DNA of 10,309 bases, from positions 2,810 through 13,118 of the forward strand of contig JAFKFE010000171.1 of assembly GCA_017308345.1 (NCBI GenBank). The letters run 5' to 3'. The stretch's first letter is position 1; each line of letters starts with the position of its first letter. A model generated the notes under the pieces. It saw only the letters and a program-made list of their open reading frames with translations. It ran no database searches and had not been told where the DNA came from. Position numbers and translations under genes: made by a program. The DNA is from Alphaproteobacteria bacterium (lineage in GTDB: Bacteria > Pseudomonadota > Alphaproteobacteria > Rhizobiales > Rhizobiaceae). Positions 1 through 6,775 of the stretch are shown here, in pieces.

Positions 1-397
1 CGTTCGAAGCGGCGGCCGTGCCGTTCGCGGGCGTTGCCGTCGAAGTCCCGTTGGCCGGCGTGGTCGCCGCGGTTGCCGGTGTCGCGGCCTTGGCCGACGC
101 GGTCGCCGGCGTTGCGAAGGCGCTGCCGACAATGCCGCCGCGGATGATCATCGGCGCCGGCTGATGCCCGGACTTTTCGGGAATAGCCGCGACCTTTTCG
201 TCGGTGACGGCGGGCACGGGATCGCCAAGCGCTATCATCGACGGCGTCAAGGCCGCCGACAGCCTGGCTGGTTCGATCGCATTCAGGCGGATGACCGAAG
301 GCGTCGAGGTCGAGGGTCCGACAACGACGATCGACGAAGCATGCGCCGCGCCGTTCATCGCCAGAAGGCTGATGCCGAACGCTCCGAGCAAACGCAT
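1..397 (-). CDS. Secreted protein of unknown function (3' end beyond the window)
   Basis: I do not recognise this gene. It opens at the ATG at 397 on the minus strand and stays open for 132 codons to the left edge, so its C-terminus is missing. A GGGAG ribosome binding site lies 9 bases before the ATG. The first 20 residues look like a signal peptide: MRLLGAFG, a hydrophobic stretch, then AAHA followed by SS. Residues 25-90 are ordinary mixed sequence with several Pro and Val. From about residue 95 the protein becomes low-complexity, almost only Ala, Thr, Ser, Pro, Gly and Asn, like a linker or unstructured tail. The likely location is periplasm or cell surface. It is transcribed divergently from the Sua5 gene. 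The signal peptide, ribosome binding site and open frame support a real gene; no function can be assigned. Confidence 0.7.
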   Translation of the reverse strand, partial: MRLLGAFGISLLAMNGAAHASSIVVVGPSTSTPSVIRLNAIEPARLSAALTPSMIALGDPVPAVTDEKVAAIPEKSGHQPAPMIIRGGIVGSAFATPATASAKAATPATAATTPANGTSTATPANGTAAASN

Positions 398-443
398 CAC
401 AAGAAACTCCCAAGCCCGCAACCAGAACAACCCGCACCTTAGG

Positions 444-463
444 GCCGGCAGATTGAAGCCGGC
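444..463. promoter_or_regulatory. Short inverted repeat in the divergent intergenic region
   Basis: Two copies of the self-complementary hexamer GCCGGC are separated by 8 bases (AGATTGAA), giving a possible 6-bp hairpin between the divergent secreted-protein gene and the Sua5 gene. It lies where promoters for both genes must be. I cannot identify -35/-10 boxes with certainty. In a GC-rich genome such a pair can arise by chance, so confidence is low. Confidence 0.25.
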
Positions 464-571
464 TTGCGTGGAAACTTAACATTTTAGGGATTGATAAATC
501 GCCAATGCCCGCCCTTGCCCGATGGAGGCGGTCGTATTACGGGACCGGCATGTTCAGGACTGGTGGCAAAT

Positions 572-1534
572 TTGGCTGAGATACTTGCGGTCGGCGAGGC
601 CATGGAGCGGGCCCTGGCGCTGCTCGAAGCCGGTGACATCGTCGCCATCCCCACCGAGACGGTTTATGGGCTGGCCGGCGATGCCGCCAACGGCGTCGCC
701 GTGGCGCGCATCTTCGAGGCCAAGGGCCGGCCGCGCTTCAACCCGTTGATCGCCCATGTCGCCGATCGCGCGATGGCGGACCGCATCGCCGGCTTCGATC
801 CGCTTTCGGCAAGGCTCGCCGAAGCCTTCTGGCCCGGCCCGCTGACGCTGGTGCTGCCGCACAGGGCGGACAGCGGCATCCATCCGCTGGTCACCGCGGG
901 GCTGGACACGATCGCGCTGCGCATGCCGCGCGGGTTCGGCGGCGAGCTGATCGCGCGGCTCGGCCGGCCGCTCGCGGCCCCCAGCGCCAATACTTCCGGT
1001 AAGATCAGTGGCACCACCGCGAGTGCGGTCGCCGCCGATCTCGGCGACAGGATCAAGCTGGTCGTCGATGGCGGCGCGACCCCAGTCGGCCTGGAATCGA
1101 CTATTCTCAAGGTCGAGCATGGCAAATTGCGGTTGCTCAGGCCCGGCGGCATCGGCGCCGAAGAGATCGAGTCGGTGGCCGGCGCGAAACTGTCGCGCGG
1201 CGCCAGCGGCATCGAGGCGCCGGGCATGCTTGCCTCGCATTACGCGCCCGGTGCCGCCATGCGGCTGAATGTCGAGAAGGTTGGCGAGGGCGAGGCGCTG
1301 CTTGCGTTCGGCCGCAGCCGCGCCGAGGGCTGGGAACGGGCCGTCGCGCTGCGCAATCTCTCCGAAACGGGCGACCTGCGCGAGGCGGCAAGCAACCTCT
1401 TCGCCTATATGCAGGCGCTCGACCGCGTCGGCGCCGCGACCATCGCCGTCGAGCCGATTCCATTCGAGGGCCTGGGCGAAGCGATCAACGACCGGCTCGC
1501 CCGCGCCGCCGCGCCGCGTGACAAGACCGGCTGA
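572..1534 (+). CDS. L-threonylcarbamoyladenylate synthase, Sua5 type
   Basis: The enzyme condenses threonine, bicarbonate and ATP into threonylcarbamoyl-AMP, the first step of the t6A37 tRNA modification; TsaD and partners then transfer the group to tRNA in the cytoplasm. With the start used here the protein has 320 residues. The YrdC domain covers about residues 8-200. It shows PTETVYGL (27-34), the K51/R53 substrate-binding motif in KGRPRFNPL, SANTSG (138-143) and ESTI (175-178). A linker with HYAP (223-226) leads into the C-terminal Sua5 domain, so this is the long Sua5 form rather than single-domain TsaC. The start is uncertain. The frame is open upstream to a TTG at 491, but those residues do not look conserved. 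I prefer TTG 572, with GGTGG five bases before it; ATG 602 is the other candidate. The gene precedes an FAD dehydrogenase on the same strand. Confidence 0.93.
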   Translation: MAEILAVGEAMERALALLEAGDIVAIPTETVYGLAGDAANGVAVARIFEAKGRPRFNPLIAHVADRAMADRIAGFDPLSARLAEAFWPGPLTLVLPHRADSGIHPLVTAGLDTIALRMPRGFGGELIARLGRPLAAPSANTSGKISGTTASAVAADLGDRIKLVVDGGATPVGLESTILKVEHGKLRLLRPGGIGAEEIESVAGAKLSRGASGIEAPGMLASHYAPGAAMRLNVEKVGEGEALLAFGRSRAEGWERAVALRNLSETGDLREAASNLFAYMQALDRVGAATIAVEPIPFEGLGEAINDRLARAAAPRDKTG

Positions 1535-1550
1535 GCCTATCTCTTTGTTT

Positions 1551-1603
1551 TGACGCAATTCCGGACGGAAAACCGCTTCGCACTTTTCCTGGAATTGCTC
1601 TAG
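1551..1603 (+). repeat. Rhizobial palindromic intergenic repeat
   Basis: This is an imperfect palindrome. GCAATTCC (1555-1562) pairs with GGAATTGC (1591-1598), and GGAAAA (1567-1572) pairs with TTTTCC (1584-1589), with GGAC opposite T as an internal loop and an 11-base loop CCGCTTCGCAC. I recognise this sequence from memory as a dispersed intergenic repeat in Mesorhizobium and relatives; the copy number in this genome cannot be seen here. It lies 17 bases after the Sua5 stop codon and could also act as a terminator or RNA-stabilising hairpin. It ends in CTCTAG, and that TAG is the stop bounding the frame of the following FAD dehydrogenase. Confidence 0.75.
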
Positions 1604-1729
1604 GGGGCAATCGTCGGCGACAAATATGCGCTGCGCGACCAGGCCGACATCGCGCCTTACATCACCGAGCGGCGCGGCCTTTGGCATGGGCGCACATCGC
1701 TGGTTCTGAGGCCGGGCAGCGTCGAGGAA

Positions 1730-2989
1730 GTGAGCCGCATCATGCGCCTTGCGACCGAGACCGGAACGCCGATCGTGCCGCAAAGCGGCAATACCGGGCT
1801 GGTCGGCGCCCAAGTGCCGGACAGATCCGGCCGCGACATCGTGCTCTCGCTGTCGCGGCTGAACCTCATACGCGAGATCGATGTCTTGTCGAACACGGTG
1901 ACCGCCGAGGCCGGCGTCATCCTGCAGACGCTGCAGGAGGCCGCCGACGCCGCCGACCGCCTGTTCCCGCTCTCGCTCGCCGCCCAAGGGTCATGTCAGA
2001 TCGGCGGCAATCTGTCCTCCAATGCCGGCGGCACCGGCGTGCTTGCCTATGGCAATGCGCGCGAGCTCTGCCTTGGCGTCGAGGTCGTGCTGCCGACCGG
2101 CGAGGTCTTCGACGATTTGCGCAAGCTTAAGAAGGACAACACCGGCTACGATCTGAAGAACCTCTTCGTCGGCGCCGAAGGCACGCTCGGCGTCATCACC
2201 GCCGCGGTGCTGAAACTGTTCCCGAAGCCGAAGGGCAGGGAGGTCGCCTTTGCCGGCCTGCCGTCGTCCCCGCACGACGCGCTGTCGCTGTTCACCCTGG
2301 CGATGGACCGAGCCGGCGCATCGCTCACCGCTTTCGAATTGATCGCCAGAAGGCCTTACGATTTCACGCTGAAGCACGGGCAAGGCATCACGCGGCCGCT
2401 GGCCGACGACTGGCCGTGGTATGTGCTGATGCAGGTTTCGTCCGGCCGCTCCGAGGAGGACGGCAAGGCGCTGATCGAGGAGATTCTTTCGGCCGGCCTC
2501 GAACAAGGCTTCGTCGGCGACGCGGTGGTGTCGGCAAGCCTGGCCCAGGGCGACGCTTTCTGGAATTTCCGCGAGACGCTTCCTGAATGCCAGAAGCCCG
2601 AGGGCGCCTCGATCAAGCACGACATCTCCGTGCCGATCGCCTCGATCCCCGAGTTCATCGAAAAGGCGGCGGGCGTGGTGGAGGAGGTCTGCCCCGGCGC
2701 GCGCGTGGTCTGCTTCGGCCACATGGGCGACGGCAACCTGCACTACAACATCTCGCGCCCCGTGGATTGGCAAGACGAGGCGTTCCTCGACCTCTACCAC
2801 CCGATGAACAAGGCGGTGCACGATGTCGTGCGCTCCTTCCACGGTTCGATCTCGGCCGAGCACGGCATCGGCCAGCTGAAGCGCGACGAACTGATCGCCA
2901 CGGCGCCGCCCATGGCGATCGATCTGATGCGCCGGGTGAAGGCGGCCTTCGATCCGGCCGGCATCATGAATCCCGGTAAGGTTATCTGA
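1730..2989 (+). CDS. FAD-linked D-2-hydroxyacid dehydrogenase (GlcD/D2HGDH-like), N-terminus uncertain
   Basis: The family oxidises D-2-hydroxyacids such as D-lactate, glycolate or D-2-hydroxyglutarate with FAD and passes electrons to the respiratory chain or an electron-transfer flavoprotein. Numbered from GTG 1730, the FAD_binding_4 domain shows PQSGNTGLVG (17-26), GGNLSSNAGG (92-101) and GYDLKNLFVGAEGTLG (from 139). The FAD-oxidase_C domain shows H331 and H338 in GHMGDGNLH and E377/H378 in AEHGIG, the usual metal and substrate ligands, and ends with NPGKVI. Only 419 residues follow GTG 1730. Clearly family-like sequence (DKYALRD, RRGLWHGRTSLVLRPGS) continues in the same frame back to a TAG at 1601, which would give about 461 residues, but no ATG, GTG or TTG lies there. 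GTG 1730 would remove the first strand of the FAD domain. Either a non-standard start is used, or the gene was shortened at the repeat. The exact substrate is not determined. Confidence 0.85.
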   Translation: MSRIMRLATETGTPIVPQSGNTGLVGAQVPDRSGRDIVLSLSRLNLIREIDVLSNTVTAEAGVILQTLQEAADAADRLFPLSLAAQGSCQIGGNLSSNAGGTGVLAYGNARELCLGVEVVLPTGEVFDDLRKLKKDNTGYDLKNLFVGAEGTLGVITAAVLKLFPKPKGREVAFAGLPSSPHDALSLFTLAMDRAGASLTAFELIARRPYDFTLKHGQGITRPLADDWPWYVLMQVSSGRSEEDGKALIEEILSAGLEQGFVGDAVVSASLAQGDAFWNFRETLPECQKPEGASIKHDISVPIASIPEFIEKAAGVVEEVCPGARVVCFGHMGDGNLHYNISRPVDWQDEAFLDLYHPMNKAVHDVVRSFHGSISAEHGIGQLKRDELIATAPPMAIDLMRRVKAAFDPAGIMNPGKVI

Positions 2990-3058
2990 TCCTTCCCCAA
3001 TCCGGTGGCCGGTCGCATTCCGATAACCATCCCTGAGATCAGCAAAATTTAACCGACT

Positions 3059-3154
3059 TTCTTAAGCGCGCCGGTAAGAAGCCAGCGCTAATGTTTCTTC
3101 CCATAACGAGGCCGGAAAAACCGGCCCTGAGAGAACCGGAAAACGGCCCTCAGG
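3059..3154 (+). promoter_or_regulatory. Structured 5' leader of the DUF6101 gene
   Basis: The 184-base gap before the DUF6101 gene holds three inverted repeats. TTCTTA (3059-3064) and TAAGAA (3075-3080) are 10 bases apart and could be an operator or a weak stem. GGCCGG (3110-3115) pairs with CCGGCC (3121-3126) around an AAAAA loop. CCTGAG (3126-3131) pairs with CTCAGG (3149-3154), enclosing a small CCG/CGG stem with a GAAAA loop. The last two hairpins resemble each other, as if one were an imperfect copy of the other. They sit just upstream of an AGGGAAG ribosome binding site (3161-3167). The structures are seen in the sequence; a regulatory role is inference. Confidence 0.4.
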
Positions 3155-3173
3155 AATAACAGGGAAGACATCG

Positions 3174-3740
3174 ATGAACACTGGACTGAAGCCAGTCTGG
3201 GCCGGGCGCAACATGCGCCTCGACCCGTTTCGCCTGCCGCAGATGGTGAGCTATGCCACCCGCGACGACTACGGCGATGTCGCCTTCACCATCGATCAGC
3301 GCGGCGCCGTCATCCGCCGCATGCTGGAGATGAGCGGCGTGCCGGCGATCATCGCGCTGCCCGCCAAGGCGTTCCGCGGCGTCGCCGCGCGCGCCATCGA
3401 AGATCCGGACGGCAATGTCACGGTGACGCTGGAACTTCTGCACAACGATCCGATGCTGTCGGTGCCGCTGCTGGTCGCCGACGACCTCGACGACGTTGCC
3501 GCCGACTGGCGCGCCTGGGCCGATGCCTATCGCCTGCCGATGCTGCTGATCGAGGCCGACGGCATTGCCCGCACGCTGGAAGAATCGCTCGGCGCCGCCA
3601 TCAAGGCGCTGCCGCCGCAGGAGCGCCGCAAGGGCCGCGTCTCCACCATGCGCCGCCCGCGCTTCCTCGCCCGCCGCAAGGCCGGCAATCTGGGCCTGAG
3701 GCTCGTCATCGACGGCCAGGAGATCATTGCGCGGGAGTAG
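3174..3740 (+). CDS. DUF6101 family protein
   Basis: This is a 188-residue cytoplasmic protein that I recognise as the DUF6101 family of Hyphomicrobiales, whose function is unknown. The ATG at 3174 has a good AGGGAAG ribosome binding site 6 bases upstream. There is no signal peptide or membrane segment. The N-terminal two thirds are acidic and mixed, with alternating strand-like and helical stretches. Residues about 140-175 are strongly basic (QERRKGR, TMRRPRFLARRK), which could contact nucleic acid or phospholipid; this is speculation. The gene follows the FAD dehydrogenase after a structured leader and converges on ubiA across a hairpin. Family assignment is from memory of the family, not from a search. 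Confidence 0.75.
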   Translation: MNTGLKPVWAGRNMRLDPFRLPQMVSYATRDDYGDVAFTIDQRGAVIRRMLEMSGVPAIIALPAKAFRGVAARAIEDPDGNVTVTLELLHNDPMLSVPLLVADDLDDVAADWRAWADAYRLPMLLIEADGIARTLEESLGAAIKALPPQERRKGRVSTMRRPRFLARRKAGNLGLRLVIDGQEIIARE

Positions 3741-3747
3741 CCGCACT

Positions 3748-3778
3748 TTTCCCTTCCCCCACAAGGGGAGAAGGGAAA
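3748..3778. terminator. Hairpin between convergent genes (probable bidirectional terminator)
   Basis: TTTCCCTTC (3748-3756) pairs with GAAGGGAAA (3770-3778) and CCCC (3757-3760) with GGGG (3765-3768). This gives 13 base pairs with one bulged A and an ACAA loop. It fills the 46-base gap between the stop codons of the DUF6101 gene and ubiA, which run toward each other. There is no clear T-run after the stem on either strand, so it may be a poor intrinsic terminator or an mRNA 3'-end stabiliser. Similar sequences are common in rhizobial intergenic regions. Confidence 0.6.
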
Positions 3779-3786
3779 GCGCCGCG

Positions 3787-4770
3787 CTAAACCAGCGGCT
3801 TCAGCCAAATCCAGACCGACCCGCCGATCAGTCCGAGGAAGATCAGCCAGCCGACCTGGTTGTTCGACTTGAACAGTTTCAGGCATTGGTCCGGATTGTC
3901 GATGTCGAGCCGGATGATCTGGCGCGCCATATGCGCGCCGGCGGCGATCAGCCCGGCCAGCGCCACGATCGGCACCTGCGCCGAGGCGAAGGCGATGGCG
4001 AAGCAGATCAGCGCGCCGCCATAGAGCCCGGTGAGCCACATCTTGGTGTTGTCGCCGAACAGCCGCGCCGTCGAGCGCACGCCGACGATGGCGTCGTCTT
4101 CCTTGTCCTGATGCGCGTAGATCGTGTCGTAGCCGATCACCCACAGGATCGAGCCGATATAGAGCATGATCGCCGGGTCATCGATGTCGCCGAATTCGAC
4201 CGCCCAGCCCATCAGCGCGCCCCAGGAGAAGGCTAAGCCGAGCACGAATTGCGGCCAGTTGGTGATCCGCTTCATGAAGGGATAGACGGCGACGATCGCC
4301 AGCGAGGCGATGCCGAGCGGAATGGCGAAGCTGTTGAACTGCAAAAGCACTGCAAGCCCGATGAGCGCCTGGATGATGACGAAAGCCCAGGCCTGGCGGC
4401 GCGTCACCTTGCCCGCCGGGAGCGGCCGCGAGCGGGTGCGCTCGACCTGGTTGTCGATGTTCTGGTCGGCGAGGTCGTTATAGGTGCAGCCGGCGCCGCG
4501 CATGGCGACGGCGCCGACGAAGAACAGGAACAGGTACCAGGGCGCCGGAAGCAGCGTCGGCAGCGGGTCGGTCGGGCGCGGATAGGCGCCGGCGGCGAGC
4601 GCCGCCGACCACCAGCACGGCCACAAAAGCAGCTGCCAGCCGATCGGCCGGTCCCAGCGCGCAAGCTGCGCATAGGGCCAGAGCCAGCGCGGCAGCACCC
4701 GGTACACCCAATGGCCGCTCGGCGCATCGGCGACGCGGCCCTGGATCGCTTTCGACTGGACGGTTTCCAT
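3787..4770 (-). CDS. ubiA: 4-hydroxybenzoate polyprenyltransferase
   Basis: This membrane enzyme joins the polyprenyl chain (decaprenyl in most alphaproteobacteria) to 4-hydroxybenzoate, a committed step of ubiquinone synthesis. The 327-residue length fits the family. The two Asp-rich motifs that bind Mg2+-diphosphate are present: N98-D99-x2-D102-x3-D106 in YNDLADQNID, followed by the conserved ERTRSRPLP, and D215/D222/D225 in YDTIYAHQDKED. Many hydrophobic segments follow one another, consistent with the multi-helix UbiA fold. The N-terminal 30 residues are a soluble extension before the first membrane helix. A GTG directly precedes the ATG at 4770; I chose the ATG. No strong ribosome binding site is visible. 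The gene lies 51 bases downstream of the LysR gene on the same strand, so co-transcription is possible, and it converges on the DUF6101 gene. Confidence 0.95.
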   Translation of the reverse strand: METVQSKAIQGRVADAPSGHWVYRVLPRWLWPYAQLARWDRPIGWQLLLWPCWWSAALAAGAYPRPTDPLPTLLPAPWYLFLFFVGAVAMRGAGCTYNDLADQNIDNQVERTRSRPLPAGKVTRRQAWAFVIIQALIGLAVLLQFNSFAIPLGIASLAIVAVYPFMKRITNWPQFVLGLAFSWGALMGWAVEFGDIDDPAIMLYIGSILWVIGYDTIYAHQDKEDDAIVGVRSTARLFGDNTKMWLTGLYGGALICFAIAFASAQVPIVALAGLIAAGAHMARQIIRLDIDNPDQCLKLFKSNNQVGWLIFLGLIGGSVWIWLKPLV

Positions 4771-4821
4771 CACGCTGGAGTGACAGTAGCGCGTGGCGCC
4801 GTCAAGCGGCCGCGTTGTCGC

Positions 4822-5733
4822 TCAAGCAGTGAAAACATCGTGACCGGCAAACCATGCCTTGGCGACCTCGATAAAGGCCGTGGCCGCCTTCGACAGGCGC
4901 TGGCGCGTGTCATGGGCCAGGATGATGCGCTGCATCGGCAGCGGATCGGAGAGCGGCTTGCAGACCAGCGGCAGCCCGTCATAGCTGCGGTCGCCGTGGG
5001 GCCTCGTATAGCTGACCGCGACGCCGAAACCGTTGGCCACCATGGAGCGCTGCAGCTCGAACGAGCTCGTCGCCGCCCGGGAGATCGGCGACAGGCCGCG
5101 GCTGAGGAAGAGGTCCAGCATGTGCTGCCAGCTGTGCGGCTGGTCGGTGGTGATCAGCGGATGCTGCGCCAGCTCCGCCAGGCTGACGGCGTGCTTGTCC
5201 GCCAGCGCATGGCCGGCTGGCAGAAGCGCGTGTGGCCGCAACTCGTGCAGCAGAATGCGCTTGAAATGGCCGGGCAGGCCGAGATCGTAGGTGAGGCCGA
5301 GGTCGACGGCGCTGTCGGCCAGGCGCCGCCCCAGCGTGTCGAAGCTCTCGTCGCCGATGACGACCGTGACGGCCGGGCAGCGCTCGGCGAAGGCGCGCAT
5401 CAGCGCCGGCGCGAAATAGGGTGCCAGGTCCTCGAAGCAGCCCAGCACCAGTTCGCCGCCGACATCGGCGTCGCGCGATCCGAGCGCCGCCAGTTCGTCC
5501 GCCTCGCCCAGCACCTGCCTTGCCTTGGCGACGGCGCTCCGGCCGAAGGAGGTTAGCGCGACGCCGCTGCCCCGCTGGCGCACGAACAGCTTCTGGCCAA
5601 GCGCGTCCTCGACATGGTCGATCGCCACCGAGATCGACGGCTGCGACACATTCAGTGCCTGGGCGGCCATGGTCACACTGCCATGGCGGGCCACGGCAAC
5701 GACATAGCGCAACTGCGTGAGGGTGAATTTCAT
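4822..5733 (-). CDS. LysR-type transcriptional regulator
   Basis: This is a 303-residue DNA-binding regulator. The N-terminal winged helix-turn-helix covers about residues 3-60 (QLRYVVAVARHGSVTMAAQ, then SQPSISVAI and LGQKLFVR), typical of LysR. A linker helix follows, then the effector-binding domain from about residue 92 (GELVLGCFEDLAPYFAP) to about 295. The residues TYDLGLP and GFGVAVSYTRP fit the LysR substrate-binding fold. The start is the ATG at 5733, with no strong Shine-Dalgarno sequence. The gene is divergent from the PhyH-like dioxygenase gene, 90 bases apart, the classical arrangement in which a LysR protein controls its neighbour and itself from the shared region. The effector is unknown. 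ubiA lies downstream on the same strand but has no expected functional link. Confidence 0.93.
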   Translation of the reverse strand: MKFTLTQLRYVVAVARHGSVTMAAQALNVSQPSISVAIDHVEDALGQKLFVRQRGSGVALTSFGRSAVAKARQVLGEADELAALGSRDADVGGELVLGCFEDLAPYFAPALMRAFAERCPAVTVVIGDESFDTLGRRLADSAVDLGLTYDLGLPGHFKRILLHELRPHALLPAGHALADKHAVSLAELAQHPLITTDQPHSWQHMLDLFLSRGLSPISRAATSSFELQRSMVANGFGVAVSYTRPHGDRSYDGLPLVCKPLSDPLPMQRIILAHDTRQRLSKAATAFIEVAKAWFAGHDVFTA

Positions 5734-5740
5734 AGGACAA

Positions 5741-5798
5741 AACTATAAGCAGGATGAGAAGTTATTATTTTACGCGATATGACGTGGCTGCGATAGTT
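5741..5798. promoter_or_regulatory. Candidate operator region of the LysR/dioxygenase divergon
   Basis: The 90-base gap between the divergent genes is much more AT-rich than its surroundings. It contains ATAA (5745-5748) and TTAT (5762-5765) facing each other 13 bases apart, and a second pair AACTAT (5741-5746) and ATAGTT (5793-5798), perfect reverse complements 46 bases apart. LysR proteins usually bind dyads in such shared regions, often as separate recognition and activation sites. These are the best candidates, but no exact T-N11-A box with strong flanks is evident. Confidence 0.45.
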
Positions 5799-5823
5799 GG
5801 GCATCGCACACAGGGAGAGTTTT

Positions 5824-6618
5824 ATGGCCAGTCCGAAAATCGACGCCGCGACGATTGCCGACTACCAGCGCGACGGCGCTGTCTGCATCCGCGGCGCCTT
5901 CAAGGACTGGGTCGGCGTCATCGCCGACGGCATCGAACGCAACATGCAGGACCGCAGCGCCACCGCCTCCGACATTGCCGGCGGCAAGGGCAGTTTCTTC
6001 GACGATTACTGCAACTGGGAGCGCATCCCGGAATTCGTCAGGATCGTGCGCGAATCGCCGGCCGCCGAACTGGCGGCTGCCGTCATGCAGTCGCGCAGCG
6101 CCCAGTTCTTCCATGATCACGTCCTGGTCAAGGAGCCCGGCACGCAGAAGCCGACCCCGTGGCACCAGGACATTCCCTATTATTTCGTCGATGGCAGCCA
6201 GACGGTGAGCTTCTGGATCCCGATCGATCCGGTGAAGGAGGCGACGCTGAGGCTGATCGCCGGCTCGCACAAATGGGAAAAGATGGTCCTGCCGGTGCGC
6301 TGGCTGAACGACGCCAACTTCTATGCCGGCGAGGGCGACTACCGGCCGGTGCCGGATCCCGACAACGACCCGTCGATGAAGGTGCTCGAATGGGAGATGG
6401 AGCCGGGCGATGCGATCCTGTTCGACTTCCGCACGGCGCACGGCGCGCGCGGCAACATGACCTCGGCGCGTCGCCGGGCGCTGTCGCTGCGCTGGGTCGG
6501 CGACGACGCGCATTATGTCGAGCGGCCGGGCCGCACCTCGCCGCCCTATCCTGGCCACGACATGAAGCCCGGCCAGAAACTGCGCGAGGACTGGTTCCCG
6601 GTCGTCTACCGGAGCTGA
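5824..6618 (+). CDS. Phytanoyl-CoA dioxygenase (PhyH) family oxygenase
   Basis: This is a non-haem Fe(II)/2-oxoglutarate-dependent oxygenase of 264 residues, the usual size of bacterial PhyH proteins. The iron ligands are visible: H114 and D116 in PWHQD and the distal H206 in FRTAHGARGN. R216 or R217 in ARRRALSLRW is the likely 2-oxoglutarate-binding arginine. RLIAGSHKW and MEPGDAILFD are also typical of the family. The start is the ATG at 5824 with AGGGAGAG a few bases upstream; a more distal in-frame TTG at 5797 has no such support. The gene is divergent from a LysR regulator that probably controls it. PhyH relatives hydroxylate many small molecules, so the substrate cannot be told from the sequence. 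No transporter or further catabolic gene accompanies it; the next gene is purD. Confidence 0.9.
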   Translation: MASPKIDAATIADYQRDGAVCIRGAFKDWVGVIADGIERNMQDRSATASDIAGGKGSFFDDYCNWERIPEFVRIVRESPAAELAAAVMQSRSAQFFHDHVLVKEPGTQKPTPWHQDIPYYFVDGSQTVSFWIPIDPVKEATLRLIAGSHKWEKMVLPVRWLNDANFYAGEGDYRPVPDPDNDPSMKVLEWEMEPGDAILFDFRTAHGARGNMTSARRRALSLRWVGDDAHYVERPGRTSPPYPGHDMKPGQKLREDWFPVVYRS

Positions 6619-6775
6619 GTCGTTCCCGCGGAGCGATCTGCCTTGCCCTGATCACATTTTGACGAGGGCCATCTTCCCGTGCGCAACTGCCGCCAAAAAT
6701 GCCAAGACGCCTTGACCCGTCGCCCGAGGACCAATAGCGGGTTCAGGCAAGGACGATCGGCAGCAAGAGGTGGCC

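Noticed and set aside
554..1987. Long minus-strand open frame (477 codons) antisense to the Sua5 and FAD genes
   Set aside because: It is the mirror of real coding sequence in a GC-rich genome; its product is Arg/Gln/Asp-rich without any recognisable domain, while the plus strand has clear Sua5 and FAD-oxidase motifs.
3049..3065. TTAA-N9-TTAA as a CtrA box before the DUF6101 gene
   Set aside because: The CtrA dyad requires a 7-base spacer; here it is 9, so the match does not hold.
4249..5556. Plus-strand open frame (435 codons) opposite ubiA and the LysR gene
   Set aside because: It overlaps two well-supported genes in antisense and has a composition typical of shadow frames (RRPGDRRQAAAEE and similar), with no domain.
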